Assembly: GCF_037023755.1 (NCBI RefSeq) | Contig: NZ_CP146100.1 | Location: 1,676,501-1,740,500 of the forward strand | Length of the DNA stretch: 64,000 nt | From: Saccharopolyspora sp. SCSIO 74807 | GTDB taxonomy: Bacteria; Actinomycetota; Actinomycetes; Mycobacteriales; Pseudonocardiaceae | Reading direction: 5' to 3' | Shown here: positions 17,007 to 30,113 of the stretch, piece after piece | How the letters are laid out: each line of letters starts with the position of its first letter | Numbering within the stretch: position 1 is the stretch's first letter | Program-made: the position numbers and the translations under genes | Notes under the pieces: generated by a model | What the model was told of the DNA's origin: nothing | The model's input: only the letters and a program-made list of their open reading frames with translations | The model's database searches: none

Positions 17007-17273
17007 ATGCCTAAGTCGAAGGTCCGCAAGAAGGACTCGTACACCCCGGCGGCCGATCGGCGCACGCCGGTGCAGGCGAAGTCGGTCGGCCCGTCCCACC
17101 CGATCTACCTGGTCGTCATGTTCGGGATGATGTTGATCGGCTTGCTGTGGCTGGTCGTCAACTACCTCGCCGGTCCGCAGATCCCGTTCATGCGGGAGCT
17201 GGAGGCGTGGAACTTCGCGGTCGGCTTCGCCTTCATCATCGTCGGCTTGCTGATGACGATGAAGTGGCGCTGA
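17007..17273 (+). CDS. crgA: CrgA cell division protein
   Basis: CrgA is a small septal membrane protein that helps recruit PBPs and influences Z-ring timing in actinobacteria. The 88 residues begin [14 protein letters not shown], a basic N-terminus typical of the family, and contain two membrane segments (about 33-53 and 65-84) ending MKWR. ATG at 17007 has GAGGA five bases upstream. It is divergent from the sortase pair. Confidence 0.95.
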   Translation: MPKSKVRKKDSYTPAADRRTPVQAKSVGPSHPIYLVVMFGMMLIGLLWLVVNYLAGPQIPFMRELEAWNFAVGFAFIIVGLLMTMKWR

Positions 17274-17382
17274 CCCGCACCGGAACCGCTCCGTCTCGCG
17301 CGGCGGCACTGCGCGAAGCTGCAGGCAGCGGCGTCGGCCGCAGGTGCGGCCGCGGAATCACACGCGTGTAAGTCATCCCCAC

Positions 17383-17404
17383 TGTGGACAACCCTTGTGG
17401 ATAA
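17383..17404. repeat. Pair of consensus DnaA boxes outside oriC
   Basis: TGTGGACAA (17383-17391) and TGTGGATAA (17396-17404) are the reverse complements of TTGTCCACA and TTATCCACA, the strongest known DnaA box forms, 13 bp apart in the same orientation. They lie 35-56 bp before the start of the PH-like membrane protein gene and 15 kb from oriC. Confidence 0.75.
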
Positions 17405-17438
17405 CTCCCCCGGCGCCCGAGTGCGGCAGACTGCGGGG

Positions 17439-17849
17439 GTGCCTGTGAATTCGTCCCGCGAGTGGTCCACGCCGATCGGTCTCGTCGTTTGCGGCTGGTT
17501 GCTGACCGCGGCCGCCGCGTGGTGGTGCTGGCTGACCGAGAGCGCGACGGACCGGCTGTTCGTGGCCGTGCTCGCGCTCGTGCTGGCGACCGCCTCGGCT
17601 TACGTGAGCCTGGCGCGGCCGCGCCTGCGGGCCGACGAGTCCGGCATCACGCTGCGCGGGCTCGGCCGGACCCGGCACCACCCGTGGTCGCGGATCCAGG
17701 TCCACGTCCGCAGCAGGCAGCGGCTCGGGCGGTCGGCGCGAACCCTGGAGCTGGACGGGGACAACGGGGAGCTGGTCGTGCTCGGCCGCATCGACCTCGG
17801 GGAAGATCCGGAGGACGTCGCCGAGGCCATCGAGGGTTTGCGCCGCTGA
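17439..17849 (+). CDS. Membrane protein with PH-like domain (Rv0010c type)
   Basis: The 136-residue protein has two membrane segments (about 11-33 and 38-57) followed by a small PH-like domain with GLGRTRHHPWSRIQVHV and a VLGRIDLGEDPEDVAEAI ending. It holds the same place next to crgA as Rv0010c in M. tuberculosis; function unknown. GTG at 17439 was chosen; a GTG two codons later is possible. A CAGACT hexamer sits six bases before the start, so a leaderless mRNA controlled by the DnaA-box pair is conceivable. It converges on the rhomboid gene. Confidence 0.8.
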   Translation: MPVNSSREWSTPIGLVVCGWLLTAAAAWWCWLTESATDRLFVAVLALVLATASAYVSLARPRLRADESGITLRGLGRTRHHPWSRIQVHVRSRQRLGRSARTLELDGDNGELVVLGRIDLGEDPEDVAEAIEGLRR

Positions 17850-17852
17850 GGC

Positions 17853-18761
17853 TCACGCCCCGAAGCAGCGACCGTTGAAGCAGCTGACCGGCCCGAACTG
17901 CAGATCCCGCGTGATCAGCAAGGCGATCAACACCAGCAGCAACGCCCCGAGCGCTGCGGATTGCAGCAGCACCCGCCGGTTCCGCGGCGCGTAGACCAGC
18001 GCCGCGGTGGAAGCCCCGCCGAGCACCAGACCACCGAGGTGGCCGAGCAGCGAAATCCCCGGGATCGTCACGCTCAACACGATGTTCAGCGCGATCACCA
18101 CCAGCACCGGCCGCAGGCTCACCTTCAGCCGCAGCGCTGCGAGCGCGATCCCGCCCATCAGGCCGTACACCGCACCGGAAGCGCCGGCGACCGGCGACCC
18201 CAGGTCACCGAACAGGAAGACTGCGACGCTGCCACCGAGCAGCGACAGCAGGTACACCGCGGTGAACCGGAGCCGCCCGAGCACGAGCTCGAGGTCGCGG
18301 CCGATCACCCACAGCGCGATCATGTTCATCAGCAGGTGGATCGGCCCGAAGTGCAGGAAGCCGGAGCTGATCAGGCGCACCCACTCGCCGCCCGCAACAC
18401 CGACCGGCCACATCGCGAACGTGTCGAACAGCTGCGAGTCGATGTTGTTCTGGATGCTCTTCGCCTGCACCGCGGTGGCCACGAAGGCCGCCACGTTCAA
18501 CGCGATCAGCACCGGAACGACGATCGGGCGGCTGGCCAGCCGGGCGCCTGCGACGGTCACCGCCTCGCGACCCCGGCTCCGGCCCTGCGCGACGCAGTCC
18601 ACGCACTGGTAACCGACCGAAGCCTCTTGGAGGCAGTCCGGACAGGCCGGGCGCTCGCAGCGCACGCAACGCAGTCCGGTCGGCCGGTCCGGGTGCCGCA
18701 CGCAGGCCGGTTGCTGCGCCGCCTGTTCCGGGCCGGTCGCGGGGCCGGGCGGGGTGCTCAC
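17853..18761 (-). CDS. Rhomboid-family intramembrane serine protease with N-terminal zinc finger
   Basis: Rhomboids cleave membrane proteins within the bilayer. The 302-residue protein begins with a Cys/His-rich segment (Cys20, His23, Cys32, Cys35, Cys40, Cys43, Cys53, Cys56), a B-box-like zinc finger, followed by about seven membrane segments. The catalytic pair is Ser195 in GASGAVYG and His241 in LLGHLGG, with the HLLMNM helix-2 motif at 142-147. The GTG start is one base after the ppiA stop, so the two genes form an operon. Confidence 0.9.
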   Translation of the reverse strand: MSTPPGPATGPEQAAQQPACVRHPDRPTGLRCVRCERPACPDCLQEASVGYQCVDCVAQGRSRGREAVTVAGARLASRPIVVPVLIALNVAAFVATAVQAKSIQNNIDSQLFDTFAMWPVGVAGGEWVRLISSGFLHFGPIHLLMNMIALWVIGRDLELVLGRLRFTAVYLLSLLGGSVAVFLFGDLGSPVAGASGAVYGLMGGIALAALRLKVSLRPVLVVIALNIVLSVTIPGISLLGHLGGLVLGGASTAALVYAPRNRRVLLQSAALGALLLVLIALLITRDLQFGPVSCFNGRCFGA

Positions 18762-18762
18762 G

Positions 18763-19320
18763 TCAGGACTCGCCGCGCTCCACGGTGACCTTCTCGATCA
18801 CGATGTCGCTCATCGGACGGTCCTGCGGGCCGGTGGCGGTGTGCGCGATGGCGTCCACGACCTCGCGGGACTCCTGGTCGGCCACTTCGCCGAAGATCGT
18901 GTGCTTGTAGTTCAGGTGCGGCGTGCGCGCCACCGTGATGAAGAACTGCGAGCCGTTCGAGTTCGGGCGGCCCGGGTTGGCCATGCCCAGCATGTACGGC
19001 CGGTCGAACTGCAGCTCCGGGTGGAACTCGTCCTCGAAGTCGTAGCCGGGACCACCGCGCCCGGTTCCGGTCGGGTCGCCGGTCTGGATCATGAAACCGT
19101 CGATGACCCGGTGGAAGATCACGCCGTCGAAGAACGGCCCGGAACGCTCCCCGCGCGCGTTCGGGTTGCTGTATTCCTTGGTCCCCTCGGCGAGCCCCAC
19201 GAAGTTGCCCACCGTTTTCGGCGCCTGGTTCGGGAAGAGGTCGACGCGGATGTCGCCCTGCGAAGTGTGCAGGGTCGCGGTCACGGTCTTCCCGACGAGC
19301 GATCCGTTGTCTTCAGCCAC
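18763..19320 (-). CDS. ppiA: Cyclophilin-type peptidyl-prolyl cis-trans isomerase
   Basis: The 185-residue cytoplasmic cyclophilin catalyses proline isomerisation during folding. Family motifs are present: FFDGVIFHRVIDGFMIQTGD with the catalytic Arg, GMANPGRPNSNGSQFFIT, and HTIFGEVA. GTG at 19320 gives the usual N-terminus without a signal peptide and has AGGA about nine bases upstream. The frame stays open for another 2 kb upstream, but that stretch is the antisense of other genes. Confidence 0.93.
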   Translation of the reverse strand: MAEDNGSLVGKTVTATLHTSQGDIRVDLFPNQAPKTVGNFVGLAEGTKEYSNPNARGERSGPFFDGVIFHRVIDGFMIQTGDPTGTGRGGPGYDFEDEFHPELQFDRPYMLGMANPGRPNSNGSQFFITVARTPHLNYKHTIFGEVADQESREVVDAIAHTATGPQDRPMSDIVIEKVTVERGES

Positions 19321-19446
19321 ACGCCCATCCTGCCATCGGAAAGCGCGAACCACGTGGCTGGGTGCAGTATTGGGGGTGATCGTCACGTGCCGGAGCGGCT
19401 CCGGCGCGGCAAGGCGACCGGCGAACGCCGGCCAAGGAGGCACACG

Positions 19447-20040
19447 ATGGACGAGGTGGAGGCGATGGCCCGAACTGGTGAGAACGTGGGCAGAGCGGTC
19501 GGCACGGGGGTGCGGAGCGCTCGCGAAGGCGCGGTGCGCGCGGGCAAGGCCGGCCGGGCCGCGAGCAAGCAGGCCATTGCCAGGGCCGAGCAGGAACTCG
19601 CCGAGCACGGGCTGTCCGCGGAGCAGCTGCCCGAGCTGCTGACCCAGAAGGCCACCGGTCTTTCCAGGGACGATCTGGCCGATCGCGGCCGCAAGGCCCG
19701 CAAGCAGTGGGAGAAGGCCCGCAAGGACTGGGAGAAGAAGACCGCCAAGACGCGCAAGCGGCTGGCCAAGAACACCGAGGTGGCGCGCAAGGAGCTCGCC
19801 GCCCGGATCGAGCCCGCGCCGAAGTCGCGGCGGAAGTGGCCGTGGGTGCTGCTGGCGCTGGCGGGCCTGGCCGGGATCGCCGTGGTGGCGTTGTCGCGCC
19901 GTCCGGAGGAGCTGCCGGTGGCCGATGCCGAGGACTTCCCGACGCACGAGGACGGGCTGTCCCGCAACGGCAGCGGCCCGGTGCGGGACGGCCAGCTCGG
20001 CGGACGGTCCGACGCGCTGGGCTCCGACCAGGACCGCTGA
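19447..20040 (+). CDS. Basic helical single-pass membrane protein, function unknown
   Basis: The 197-residue protein is Lys/Arg/Ala-rich and probably a long helix over residues 1-120 (for example RKARKQWEKARKDWEKKTAK). A membrane segment follows (about 128-146), then an acidic Gly/Ser-rich tail. The pattern recalls cytoplasmic-helix plus anchor proteins near ppiA in other Pseudonocardiales, but I cannot name it. AAGGAGG lies six bases before ATG 19447. A strong hairpin follows the stop. Confidence 0.75.
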   Translation: MDEVEAMARTGENVGRAVGTGVRSAREGAVRAGKAGRAASKQAIARAEQELAEHGLSAEQLPELLTQKATGLSRDDLADRGRKARKQWEKARKDWEKKTAKTRKRLAKNTEVARKELAARIEPAPKSRRKWPWVLLALAGLAGIAVVALSRRPEELPVADAEDFPTHEDGLSRNGSGPVRDGQLGGRSDALGSDQDR

Positions 20041-20048
20041 TGCTCGGT

Positions 20049-20082
20049 ACGAGGCGGGTGCCCGCACGGGCGCCCGCCTCGT
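20049..20082. terminator. Long GC hairpin between convergent genes
   Basis: ACGAGGCGGG and CCCGCCTCGT form ten pairs, extended inward by GCCCG/CGGGC across a T-G pair. There is no T tract on either side, as is common for actinobacterial hairpin terminators. It separates the helical protein gene from the MFS gene. Confidence 0.65.
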
Positions 20083-20114
20083 GCACGTTCGGCGGCGCAG
20101 CCGCACCGGTTCGT

Positions 20115-21335
20115 TCAACCCGCCACGGGTTCGGCGGTGGTCCGGCGCACCGCCGCGATCCCTATCGCGCCCAGCGCCCCCACCGCGGCGAACGCGTAGA
20201 AGCCCCACGGGTAAGCGATGCCTGCGGTGAGCAGTCCGCCGCCGAGCAACGGACCGCAGATCGCGCCGATCCGGCCGACTCCTGCCGCCCAGCCCAGGGC
20301 GGTCGCTCGGGTGGAGACCTCGTAGGCCCGTCCGATGTAGGCGTAAACCAGCACTTGGGCGCTGAACACGAAACAGCCCGCGATGAACACCGCCAGGTAC
20401 ACGCCTGCTCCGGGAAGTTTGATGCTCAGCGCGGCGAGGAACACCGCGCCCGCCGCGAACCAGCCGATGGTGACCGGCCGGATTCCCGCCCGGTCGGCGA
20501 TCCGGCCTGCGATGACGAGCCCGGCGATGGCGCCGGCGTTGAGCGTCAGCAGCAGTCCCAGCGAAGCTCCTAGCGGGTAGCCGGCGGCGCGCATGATCTC
20601 CGGCAACCAGGTGTTGAGCCCGTAGACCAGCAGCAGCCCCATGAACGAGGCGACCCAGAAGGCGATCGTGTCGCGCGCGAAGGCTCCTCGCAGCAGCGAG
20701 GCGACGTTGGCCAGTCCACCGCGCATTCCGCCGCCGTGGTCCGACGGCAACGATTCCGGCAGGTATCGGAACATCAGCGGCACCAGCACCAGCGCGGGTG
20801 CCGCGCCGATCAGGAACATCCACCGCCATCCGAGTAGCGGCAGCACCCCGATGCCGAGCAAGGCGGTGAGCACTGCGCCGACGTGGTAGCCGGTCATCAG
20901 CGTGGTGGCGGCGCCGCTGCCGCGTCCGGCGCGGGCGTTTTCGGTGACCAGCGCGATGGCGGTGGGCACGCAGCCGCCGAGCCCGAGGCCGGCGAGGAAC
21001 CGCAGCAGCCCGAAGATCAGCACCGATGGGGCCGCGGCGCACAGCGCGGTGAACACCGAGAAGCCGATCACCGCGAGCAGCAGCGCTTTGCGCCGCCCGA
21101 TGATGTCGGTGATCGTGCCGATCGCGAGCGAGCCGATGGTCATGCCGATCAGCCCGGCGGTGGAGACCAGCGAGCCGGAGGCGTGCGTGAGTCCCCATTG
21201 CCCTTGGTCGAGCAGGACCGGCAGCACACTGCCGAGCACGACGACGTCGAACCCCTCGAGCAGCACCGCGCTCCAGCACAGCGGCACGACCCAACGGGCG
21301 TACCCGGATCTTTCGGCGCTGCGCTGGTTCGGCAT
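20115..21335 (-). CDS. MFS transporter of the aromatic acid:H+ symporter type
   Basis: The 406-residue protein has about twelve membrane segments and the MFS signatures of the AAHS family: LLEGFDVVVLGSVLP in the first helix (with the conserved Asp), GSLAIGTITDIIGRRKALL in the 2-3 loop, and the GGCVPTAIALVTENA region. Substrates are typically benzoate, 4-hydroxybenzoate or protocatechuate. ATG at 21335 was chosen by alignment to family N-termini; its ribosome site (GGGG) is weak. Transport of a substrate for the pca enzymes at the other end of the window is possible, but the genes are 17 kb apart. Confidence 0.88.
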   Translation of the reverse strand: MPNQRSAERSGYARWVVPLCWSAVLLEGFDVVVLGSVLPVLLDQGQWGLTHASGSLVSTAGLIGMTIGSLAIGTITDIIGRRKALLLAVIGFSVFTALCAAAPSVLIFGLLRFLAGLGLGGCVPTAIALVTENARAGRGSGAATTLMTGYHVGAVLTALLGIGVLPLLGWRWMFLIGAAPALVLVPLMFRYLPESLPSDHGGGMRGGLANVASLLRGAFARDTIAFWVASFMGLLLVYGLNTWLPEIMRAAGYPLGASLGLLLTLNAGAIAGLVIAGRIADRAGIRPVTIGWFAAGAVFLAALSIKLPGAGVYLAVFIAGCFVFSAQVLVYAYIGRAYEVSTRATALGWAAGVGRIGAICGPLLGGGLLTAGIAYPWGFYAFAAVGALGAIGIAAVRRTTAEPVAG

Positions 21336-21763
21336 CGCTACCCCCGTCGGGTTCGCGCGGCCCGATTGATCACCGCGTCCGTTGCCGAAGCATCGTGCCC
21401 CCCAGCAGCCCCCGGACCATCCCCACCATTCCACTCATCGAAAACCCCAGAACAGCAAGTCGACACCACCTGACGAACCCGCCGGACTCACACCGCAGGC
21501 CCGCAAAGCCGAACTCACGAATCCAGATCCCCAGCCAACTTCCACCCGATCCGCCCGCCCCCGACGGTCCGGCCGATCCATCCCACCCGCCCGGTCATCC
21601 GACCGCCCCAGCGAATCCGGCCAAAGCGGCAAATTCCGACCGAGACCGACACAGGCCAACCCAACGCAACCCACCAACAAGGCCGGGGATGGGGGTCCGG
21701 GGGCGCAGCCCTCCGGCCGGGGGCGCGGGGGCTCGGCCCCCCGCACAAACACGACGAAGATCG
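21336..21763. other. Noncoding, strongly strand-skewed stretch downstream of tRNA-Ala
   Basis: This stretch has no gene. Its plus strand is unusually rich in C and A and poor in G and T from about 21,390 to 21,680, then turns into G-tract/C-tract hairpins near 21,690-21,745. It holds the leader of the MFS gene at its low end. Confidence 0.6.
21725..21744 (-). terminator. G/C hairpin downstream of tRNA-Ala
   Basis: GCGGGGG and CCCCCGC pair around CTCGGC. The loop core and the flanking ACAAACACGACGA resemble the element behind tRNA-Leu at 4887-4920. Confidence 0.5.
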
Positions 21764-21804
21764 AAAAAACCCGAAGGCGTGCCCGCCGAGCAGACACGCC
21801 CCCG
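21764..21804 (-). terminator. Terminator of tRNA-Ala
   Basis: On the minus strand GGCGTG pairs with CACGCC around a 13-base loop and a run of six T follows (plus-strand A at 21764-21769). It starts about ten bases after the tRNA end. Confidence 0.6.
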
Positions 21805-21810
21805 ATCGAG

Positions 21811-21883
21811 TGGAGACGAGGGGAATCGAACCCCTAACCCCCGCCTTGCAAAGGCGGTGCTCTGCCAATTGAGCTACGTCCCC
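21811..21883 (-). tRNA. tRNA-Ala (anticodon TGC)
   Basis: The 73-base minus-strand gene begins GGGGACG and ends CGTCTCC plus A, a seven-pair acceptor with one G-U. D arm TAGCTCAATTGGCAGAGCA, anticodon loop TTTGCAA giving TGC, and T arm GGGTTCGATTCCC are canonical. CCA is not encoded. Position between gyrA and ppiA matches alaT in mycobacteria. Confidence 0.96.
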
Positions 21884-22042
21884 GGTGGTGCCGGTCGCAC
21901 CTGGCCACGCACGTCCGGCGGCTTTCCGATGTTAGCGAAGGCCCGTCCGCAATGAACAGCGACCACGGCGGGCTCACCGCGCGGGCGAGCGCTCGACGTG
22001 GTCGCCGGTTGGTTCCTTACGTGCCGGTGCGCCGCGAGCGGC

Positions 22043-22162
22043 TCACACCTCGCCGGCGGTGGCCTCGCGCCAGAGGTCGGCCTCGGCCTTGGCGGCGCGG
22101 TTGCGGCGGACGACGAACAGCACGGCACCAGCAACGACGGCGAGTGCGAGCAGCTTCTTCAT
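22043..22162 (-). CDS. DLW-39 family protein
   Basis: The 39-residue protein MKKLLALAVVAGAVLFVV... contains a hydrophobic N-terminal segment, a basic stretch RRNRAAKAEAD and the name-giving DLW motif near its end. This tiny family is conserved in actinobacteria at this location, next to tRNA-Ile; function unknown. AGGAGG is nine bases before the ATG. Confidence 0.92.
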   Translation of the reverse strand: MKKLLALAVVAGAVLFVVRRNRAAKAEADLWREATAGEV

Positions 22163-22223
22163 TTCCGGTCGCCTCCTAGCGCACGGCCCGCGACCGCGGG
22201 CGAGGGAGATTCCTCAAGGAAAG

Positions 22224-22297
22224 TGGGCCTAGGAGGACTTGAACCTCCGACCTCTTCGTTATCAGCGAAGCGCTCTAACCGTCTGAGCTATAGGCCC
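22224..22297 (-). tRNA. tRNA-Ile (anticodon GAT)
   Basis: The 74-base minus-strand gene begins GGGCCTA and ends TAGGCCC plus A with a perfect acceptor stem. D arm TAGCTCAGACGGTTAGAGC, anticodon loop CTGATAA giving GAT and T arm GGTTCAAGTCC are canonical. CCA is not encoded. It lies between the DUF3566 gene and DLW-39, as ileT does in mycobacteria. Confidence 0.96.
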
Positions 22298-22398
22298 TTG
22301 GTGTGCTTCAAAGATTACAGGACGCCGGGCGGCCTTCGTAGCGGGGGGTCCCGGCGGTTCGGCGGGGGTGGCGACCGCGGGCCGCCACCCCCGGCCGG

Positions 22399-23160
22399 TC
22401 ACTCCCGCTCGGACAGCGTGACCTCGACGCCACCCGCGAAGTCGGCGGCCACGTTGTAGATGAACGCGCTGACCGTCGCCAGCGCGGTGAACAGCACGAT
22501 GTTGATCGCCCCGATGATCGAGGCGACGCCGAACACCCGGCCCGCGCTGATCAGTTCGGCTGCCGCGTTCTCCGGCTGGGTGAGCTCGGTGAACGTGCCG
22601 TTCAGCGAGTCCCACACGCCCATGCCGTCGAGCACCCCGTAGAGCACGGCGACCGCGATCATCCACACGAAGAACATGGCGACGCTGAGCACCAGCGCCA
22701 GCTTCAACACCGACCACGGGTCGAGCCGCTTGATCTGCAGGCTGGCCCGGCGCGGTCCCCTGCTCGGCCTGCGCGCGCTGGCGCTCGCCTGCGCACCGGC
22801 TCGCGCGGAGGCGCCGAACGACACCGAAGTGCGCCCGGAACCGTCGAAGCCCTGCCCGGGAATCTCGGTGCGCACGGTTTCCTGCTCGTCGCCGAATTTC
22901 GCCTGGGTGGCGGCCGAATCGGAGCCGGTGCCGTCCGCACCATCGCCGGTCGCCGATGCGCGTTGCCACGGCGGCGGGACGTCGGTGCCGTCGAAGGTCT
23001 CCCCGTCGCCGCCGGTGGCCGCCGAGTCCGCGGCACCGGACCCGGCACCGTCCTCACCGGTCATGACCGAGGTGTGCGGGGAGTTCTGGCTGCTGTTGCG
23101 CTCGGCGTCCGGCTGCTCCGAATGCCCCTCCGGACGCTCCGGCTTGTCGGAAGTGGTCAC
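22399..23160 (-). CDS. DUF3566 membrane protein (Rv0007 type)
   Basis: The 253-residue protein has a disordered acidic N-terminal half (about 1-140), then the DUF3566 domain: [19 protein letters not shown] with two membrane segments (about 151-176 and 209-233) and the ending TLSERE. Proteins of this type sit directly after gyrA in many actinobacteria; function unknown. The GTG start has AGGA nine bases upstream, and the gene follows gyrA by 33 bp, suggesting cotranscription. Confidence 0.9.
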   Translation of the reverse strand: MTTSDKPERPEGHSEQPDAERNSSQNSPHTSVMTGEDGAGSGAADSAATGGDGETFDGTDVPPPWQRASATGDGADGTGSDSAATQAKFGDEQETVRTEIPGQGFDGSGRTSVSFGASARAGAQASASARRPSRGPRRASLQIKRLDPWSVLKLALVLSVAMFFVWMIAVAVLYGVLDGMGVWDSLNGTFTELTQPENAAAELISAGRVFGVASIIGAINIVLFTALATVSAFIYNVAADFAGGVEVTLSERE

Positions 23161-23193
23161 GAGAGATCCTTCATGATCGTGGTCGGCGTGTCG

Positions 23194-25695
<2,502 letters not shown>

Positions 25696-25825
25696 GAGTA
25701 GAGATTCCTTTCAGGCAAGGTCAGCGTGTTCCGGCGGCGCCGCGGCGCGGGCCAGGTGTCCCGCGCACCGTCGGCGCAGGTGCCGCGGGCGCGGCGACCC
25801 GGCTGGTCGCCACCCGGACGTCGGG

Positions 25826-28144
<2,319 letters not shown>

Positions 28145-28804
28145 TCAGCCGTAGGTGTCCCGGGGTCCGCGGCCCGGGACGTGCCGCGGACCGTGCCGCC
28201 AGCTCGGCGCGGCCGGGCCCTGCACCTTGATCCGCCGGACCACGCCGTCGCCCACGCCATCTGCGATCCGCTTGATGATCTGGCGCTGCAGCAGGCGCAG
28301 CTGAGTGGCCCAGGCGGTCGACTCGGCCTGCACGGTCAGCTCCGCATTGCTCAGCGCGACCGGTTTGGTGTGCTCGGCGATGTCCCCGCCGACCAGGCTG
28401 GTCCAGCGGGCGAAGACCTGACCGCCGGAGAGCCGGTCGGTCCAGCCGTGGTCGGTGGCCAGCCTGGAGGCCAGCCTGCCCAGCGGCTGCGGATCGCGAT
28501 CGTCGGCGCCCGGACCGGACCAGCCGCGGCGCCTGCGCCGACCGGCCGGAGACTTGCCCCGCTTGGGCCGGCGGCGGTTGCCCTGGGACTGCTCCTTGGC
28601 CGCCTGCAGCGCGGCTCGCGCGAGGTCGGATCCGTGCAGCTCGGCTCCGTCGGAACCGGCCGCGGACGCGCTGTGCTCGCCCGATGTCACCGAGTTCTCC
28701 ACACCATCCACAGCGTTATCCCCAGTTGTGGGTAACTGTGGAGACGAGTCCTGCACAGTGCGTGTCGATCCTTGCGGAGCGTGCCCGGACCGTTCATCCG
28801 ACAC
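28145..28804 (-). CDS. dciA: DUF721 protein, DciA-like replicative helicase operator
   Basis: DciA-type proteins assist loading of the replicative helicase DnaB. The 219-residue protein has a disordered, basic N-terminal part ([20 protein letters not shown]) and a C-terminal DUF721 domain (about 110-200) with [21 protein letters not shown] and [22 protein letters not shown] at 28804 has GGGGAGG six bases upstream and overlaps the end of recF by 11 bases (GTGTCGGATGA holds both start and stop). Same position as Rv0004. Its N-terminal coding DNA also holds DnaA-box-like sequences. Confidence 0.88.
   Translation of the reverse strand: MSDERSGHAPQGSTRTVQDSSPQLPTTGDNAVDGVENSVTSGEHSASAAGSDGAELHGSDLARAALQAAKEQSQGNRRRPKRGKSPAGRRRRRGWSGPGADDRDPQPLGRLASRLATDHGWTDRLSGGQVFARWTSLVGGDIAEHTKPVALSNAELTVQAESTAWATQLRLLQRQIIKRIADGVGDGVVRRIKVQGPAAPSWRHGPRHVPGRGPRDTYG
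28695..28743. repeat. Cluster of DnaA-box-like sequences inside dciA
   Basis: Within 49 bp lie TTCTCCACA, CCATCCACA, TTATCCCCA, TGTGGGTAA (reverse of TTACCCACA) and CTGTGGAG. Each differs from TTGTCCACA/TTATCCACA by one or two bases. The density is like that in oriC, yet the DNA is coding. Confidence 0.5.
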
Positions 28805-29969
28805 GGCTGACCTCCCCATCGCGGACCTCGAAGCGGGTGCCCGCTAGTTCCTCCGGCACGTCTTCCGGCACCGCGGCGGTCACCAGCACCTGCTCGGCAC
28901 CGGCGACCAGCTCCGCCAGCCGGGACCGCCGCCTGCGGTCCAGCTCCGCGAACACGTCGTCGAGGATCAAGACCGGTTCCGCGCCATCCTCGGCGAGCAG
29001 GTGGTACGAGGCCAGCCGCAACGCCAGCACGAACGACCACGATTCACCGTGGCTCGCGTAACCCTTCGCGGGCAGCTCGCCCAGCACCAGCTCGAGGTCG
29101 TCCCGGTGCGGCCCGATCAGGGAAACCCCGCGCTCCAGCTCCTGACCGCGCACCTGCTCCAACTCGGCGAGCAGCACCTGCTCCAGCTCCGCGGGATCCG
29201 CGCGCCGCCCCATCGGCACCCCGAAGCCCTCCGGCAACGAGTCGCCGAGGCTGCTGCGATACCGCACGTCGGCGACCCGGCCCGCGGGCGCGCTGTCCCC
29301 ACCGGTCGCCGCGACGCTGGCGTAAGCGCTGGTCACGTGCGGTGCGAGGTCGGCGACCAGGTCCAGCCGCCCGGCCAGCAGGTCCGCACCGTGCCGCGCC
29401 AGGTGCCCGTCCCAGACCTCCAGGGTCCGCAAATCCGCGGCGGGACCGCCCTTGCGCGCCGCGCCCGCCGACTTCAGCAGCGCGCTGCGCTGGCGCAACA
29501 CCCGCTCGTAGTCCGAGCGCACCCCGGCATAGCGGGGTGCCCGGGACACCAGCAGGTCATCCAGGAACCGGCGCCGCTCCCCCGGATCCCCGCGGACCAC
29601 CGCGAGATCCTCGGGCGCGAACAAGACGGTGCGCAGCACACCCAGCACGTCGCGGGGTTTGCCGGGCGCGCCTCGGTTGATCCGCGCCCGGTTCGCCTTG
29701 CCGGGCGTGATCTCCAGCTCGACCAGCAGCTCGCGGCCACCGTTGACGACGGCCGCGCGCACGAACGCGCGCTGCGCACCGTCGCGGACCAGCGGTGCGT
29801 CGTTCGGCACGCGGTGCGAACCGAGCGTGGCGACGTAGCCCAGCGCCTCGACCAGGTTCGTCTTGCCCTGGCCGTTCGCGCCGATCAGCACCGAGGCCCC
29901 CGGCTCGAAGGCCAGGTCCGCGTGCTGCCAGGAGCGGAAATCGGTCACTTGGAGATGGCGGACGTACAA
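28794..29969 (-). CDS. recF: RecF, DNA recombination and repair ATPase
   Basis: RecF helps load RecA at single-strand gaps. The 391-residue SMC-like protein starts [14 protein letters not shown], has Walker [10 protein letters not shown] (30-38), the signature region [16 protein letters not shown] and Walker [19 protein letters not shown] at 29969 is the best start: GGGAG lies four bases upstream and alignment begins there; the upstream frame is open but atypical. It lies between gnd and dciA, as usual except that gnd separates it from dnaN. Confidence 0.95.
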   Translation of the reverse strand: MYVRHLQVTDFRSWQHADLAFEPGASVLIGANGQGKTNLVEALGYVATLGSHRVPNDAPLVRDGAQRAFVRAAVVNGGRELLVELEITPGKANRARINRGAPGKPRDVLGVLRTVLFAPEDLAVVRGDPGERRRFLDDLLVSRAPRYAGVRSDYERVLRQRSALLKSAGAARKGGPAADLRTLEVWDGHLARHGADLLAGRLDLVADLAPHVTSAYASVAATGGDSAPAGRVADVRYRSSLGDSLPEGFGVPMGRRADPAELEQVLLAELEQVRGQELERGVSLIGPHRDDLELVLGELPAKGYASHGESWSFVLALRLASYHLLAEDGAEPVLILDDVFAELDRRRRSRLAELVAGAEQVLVTAAVPEDVPEELAGTRFEVRDGEVSRVG

Positions 29970-30113
29970 AACGCTCCCGAGGGGAGTCGGGTTCGGAGTC
30001 GCGCGGTGCGCGGGGACGCGCCGGGCAGGTGCGGAGACCGCCTCGGATCGCCGCACCGACATGTCGCCGTGTCGACAAATCGACCGGACGCGGAGGGTCC
30101 GGCAGCGAGGAGC

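Noticed and set aside
16829-17130. Frames of 78-96 codons on both strands between the sortase and crgA
   Set aside because: Arg/Pro/Thr-rich shadows with no ribosome site; they overlap crgA or its leader.
15945-17309. Extended 454-codon form of the sortase
   Set aside because: The upstream 180 codons are antisense to crgA; the GTG at 16763 has a strong ribosome site and aligns with the family.
18763-21294. 843-codon extension of the cyclophilin frame
   Set aside because: The upstream part is an out-of-frame shadow of the MFS gene and antisense to the helical protein gene.
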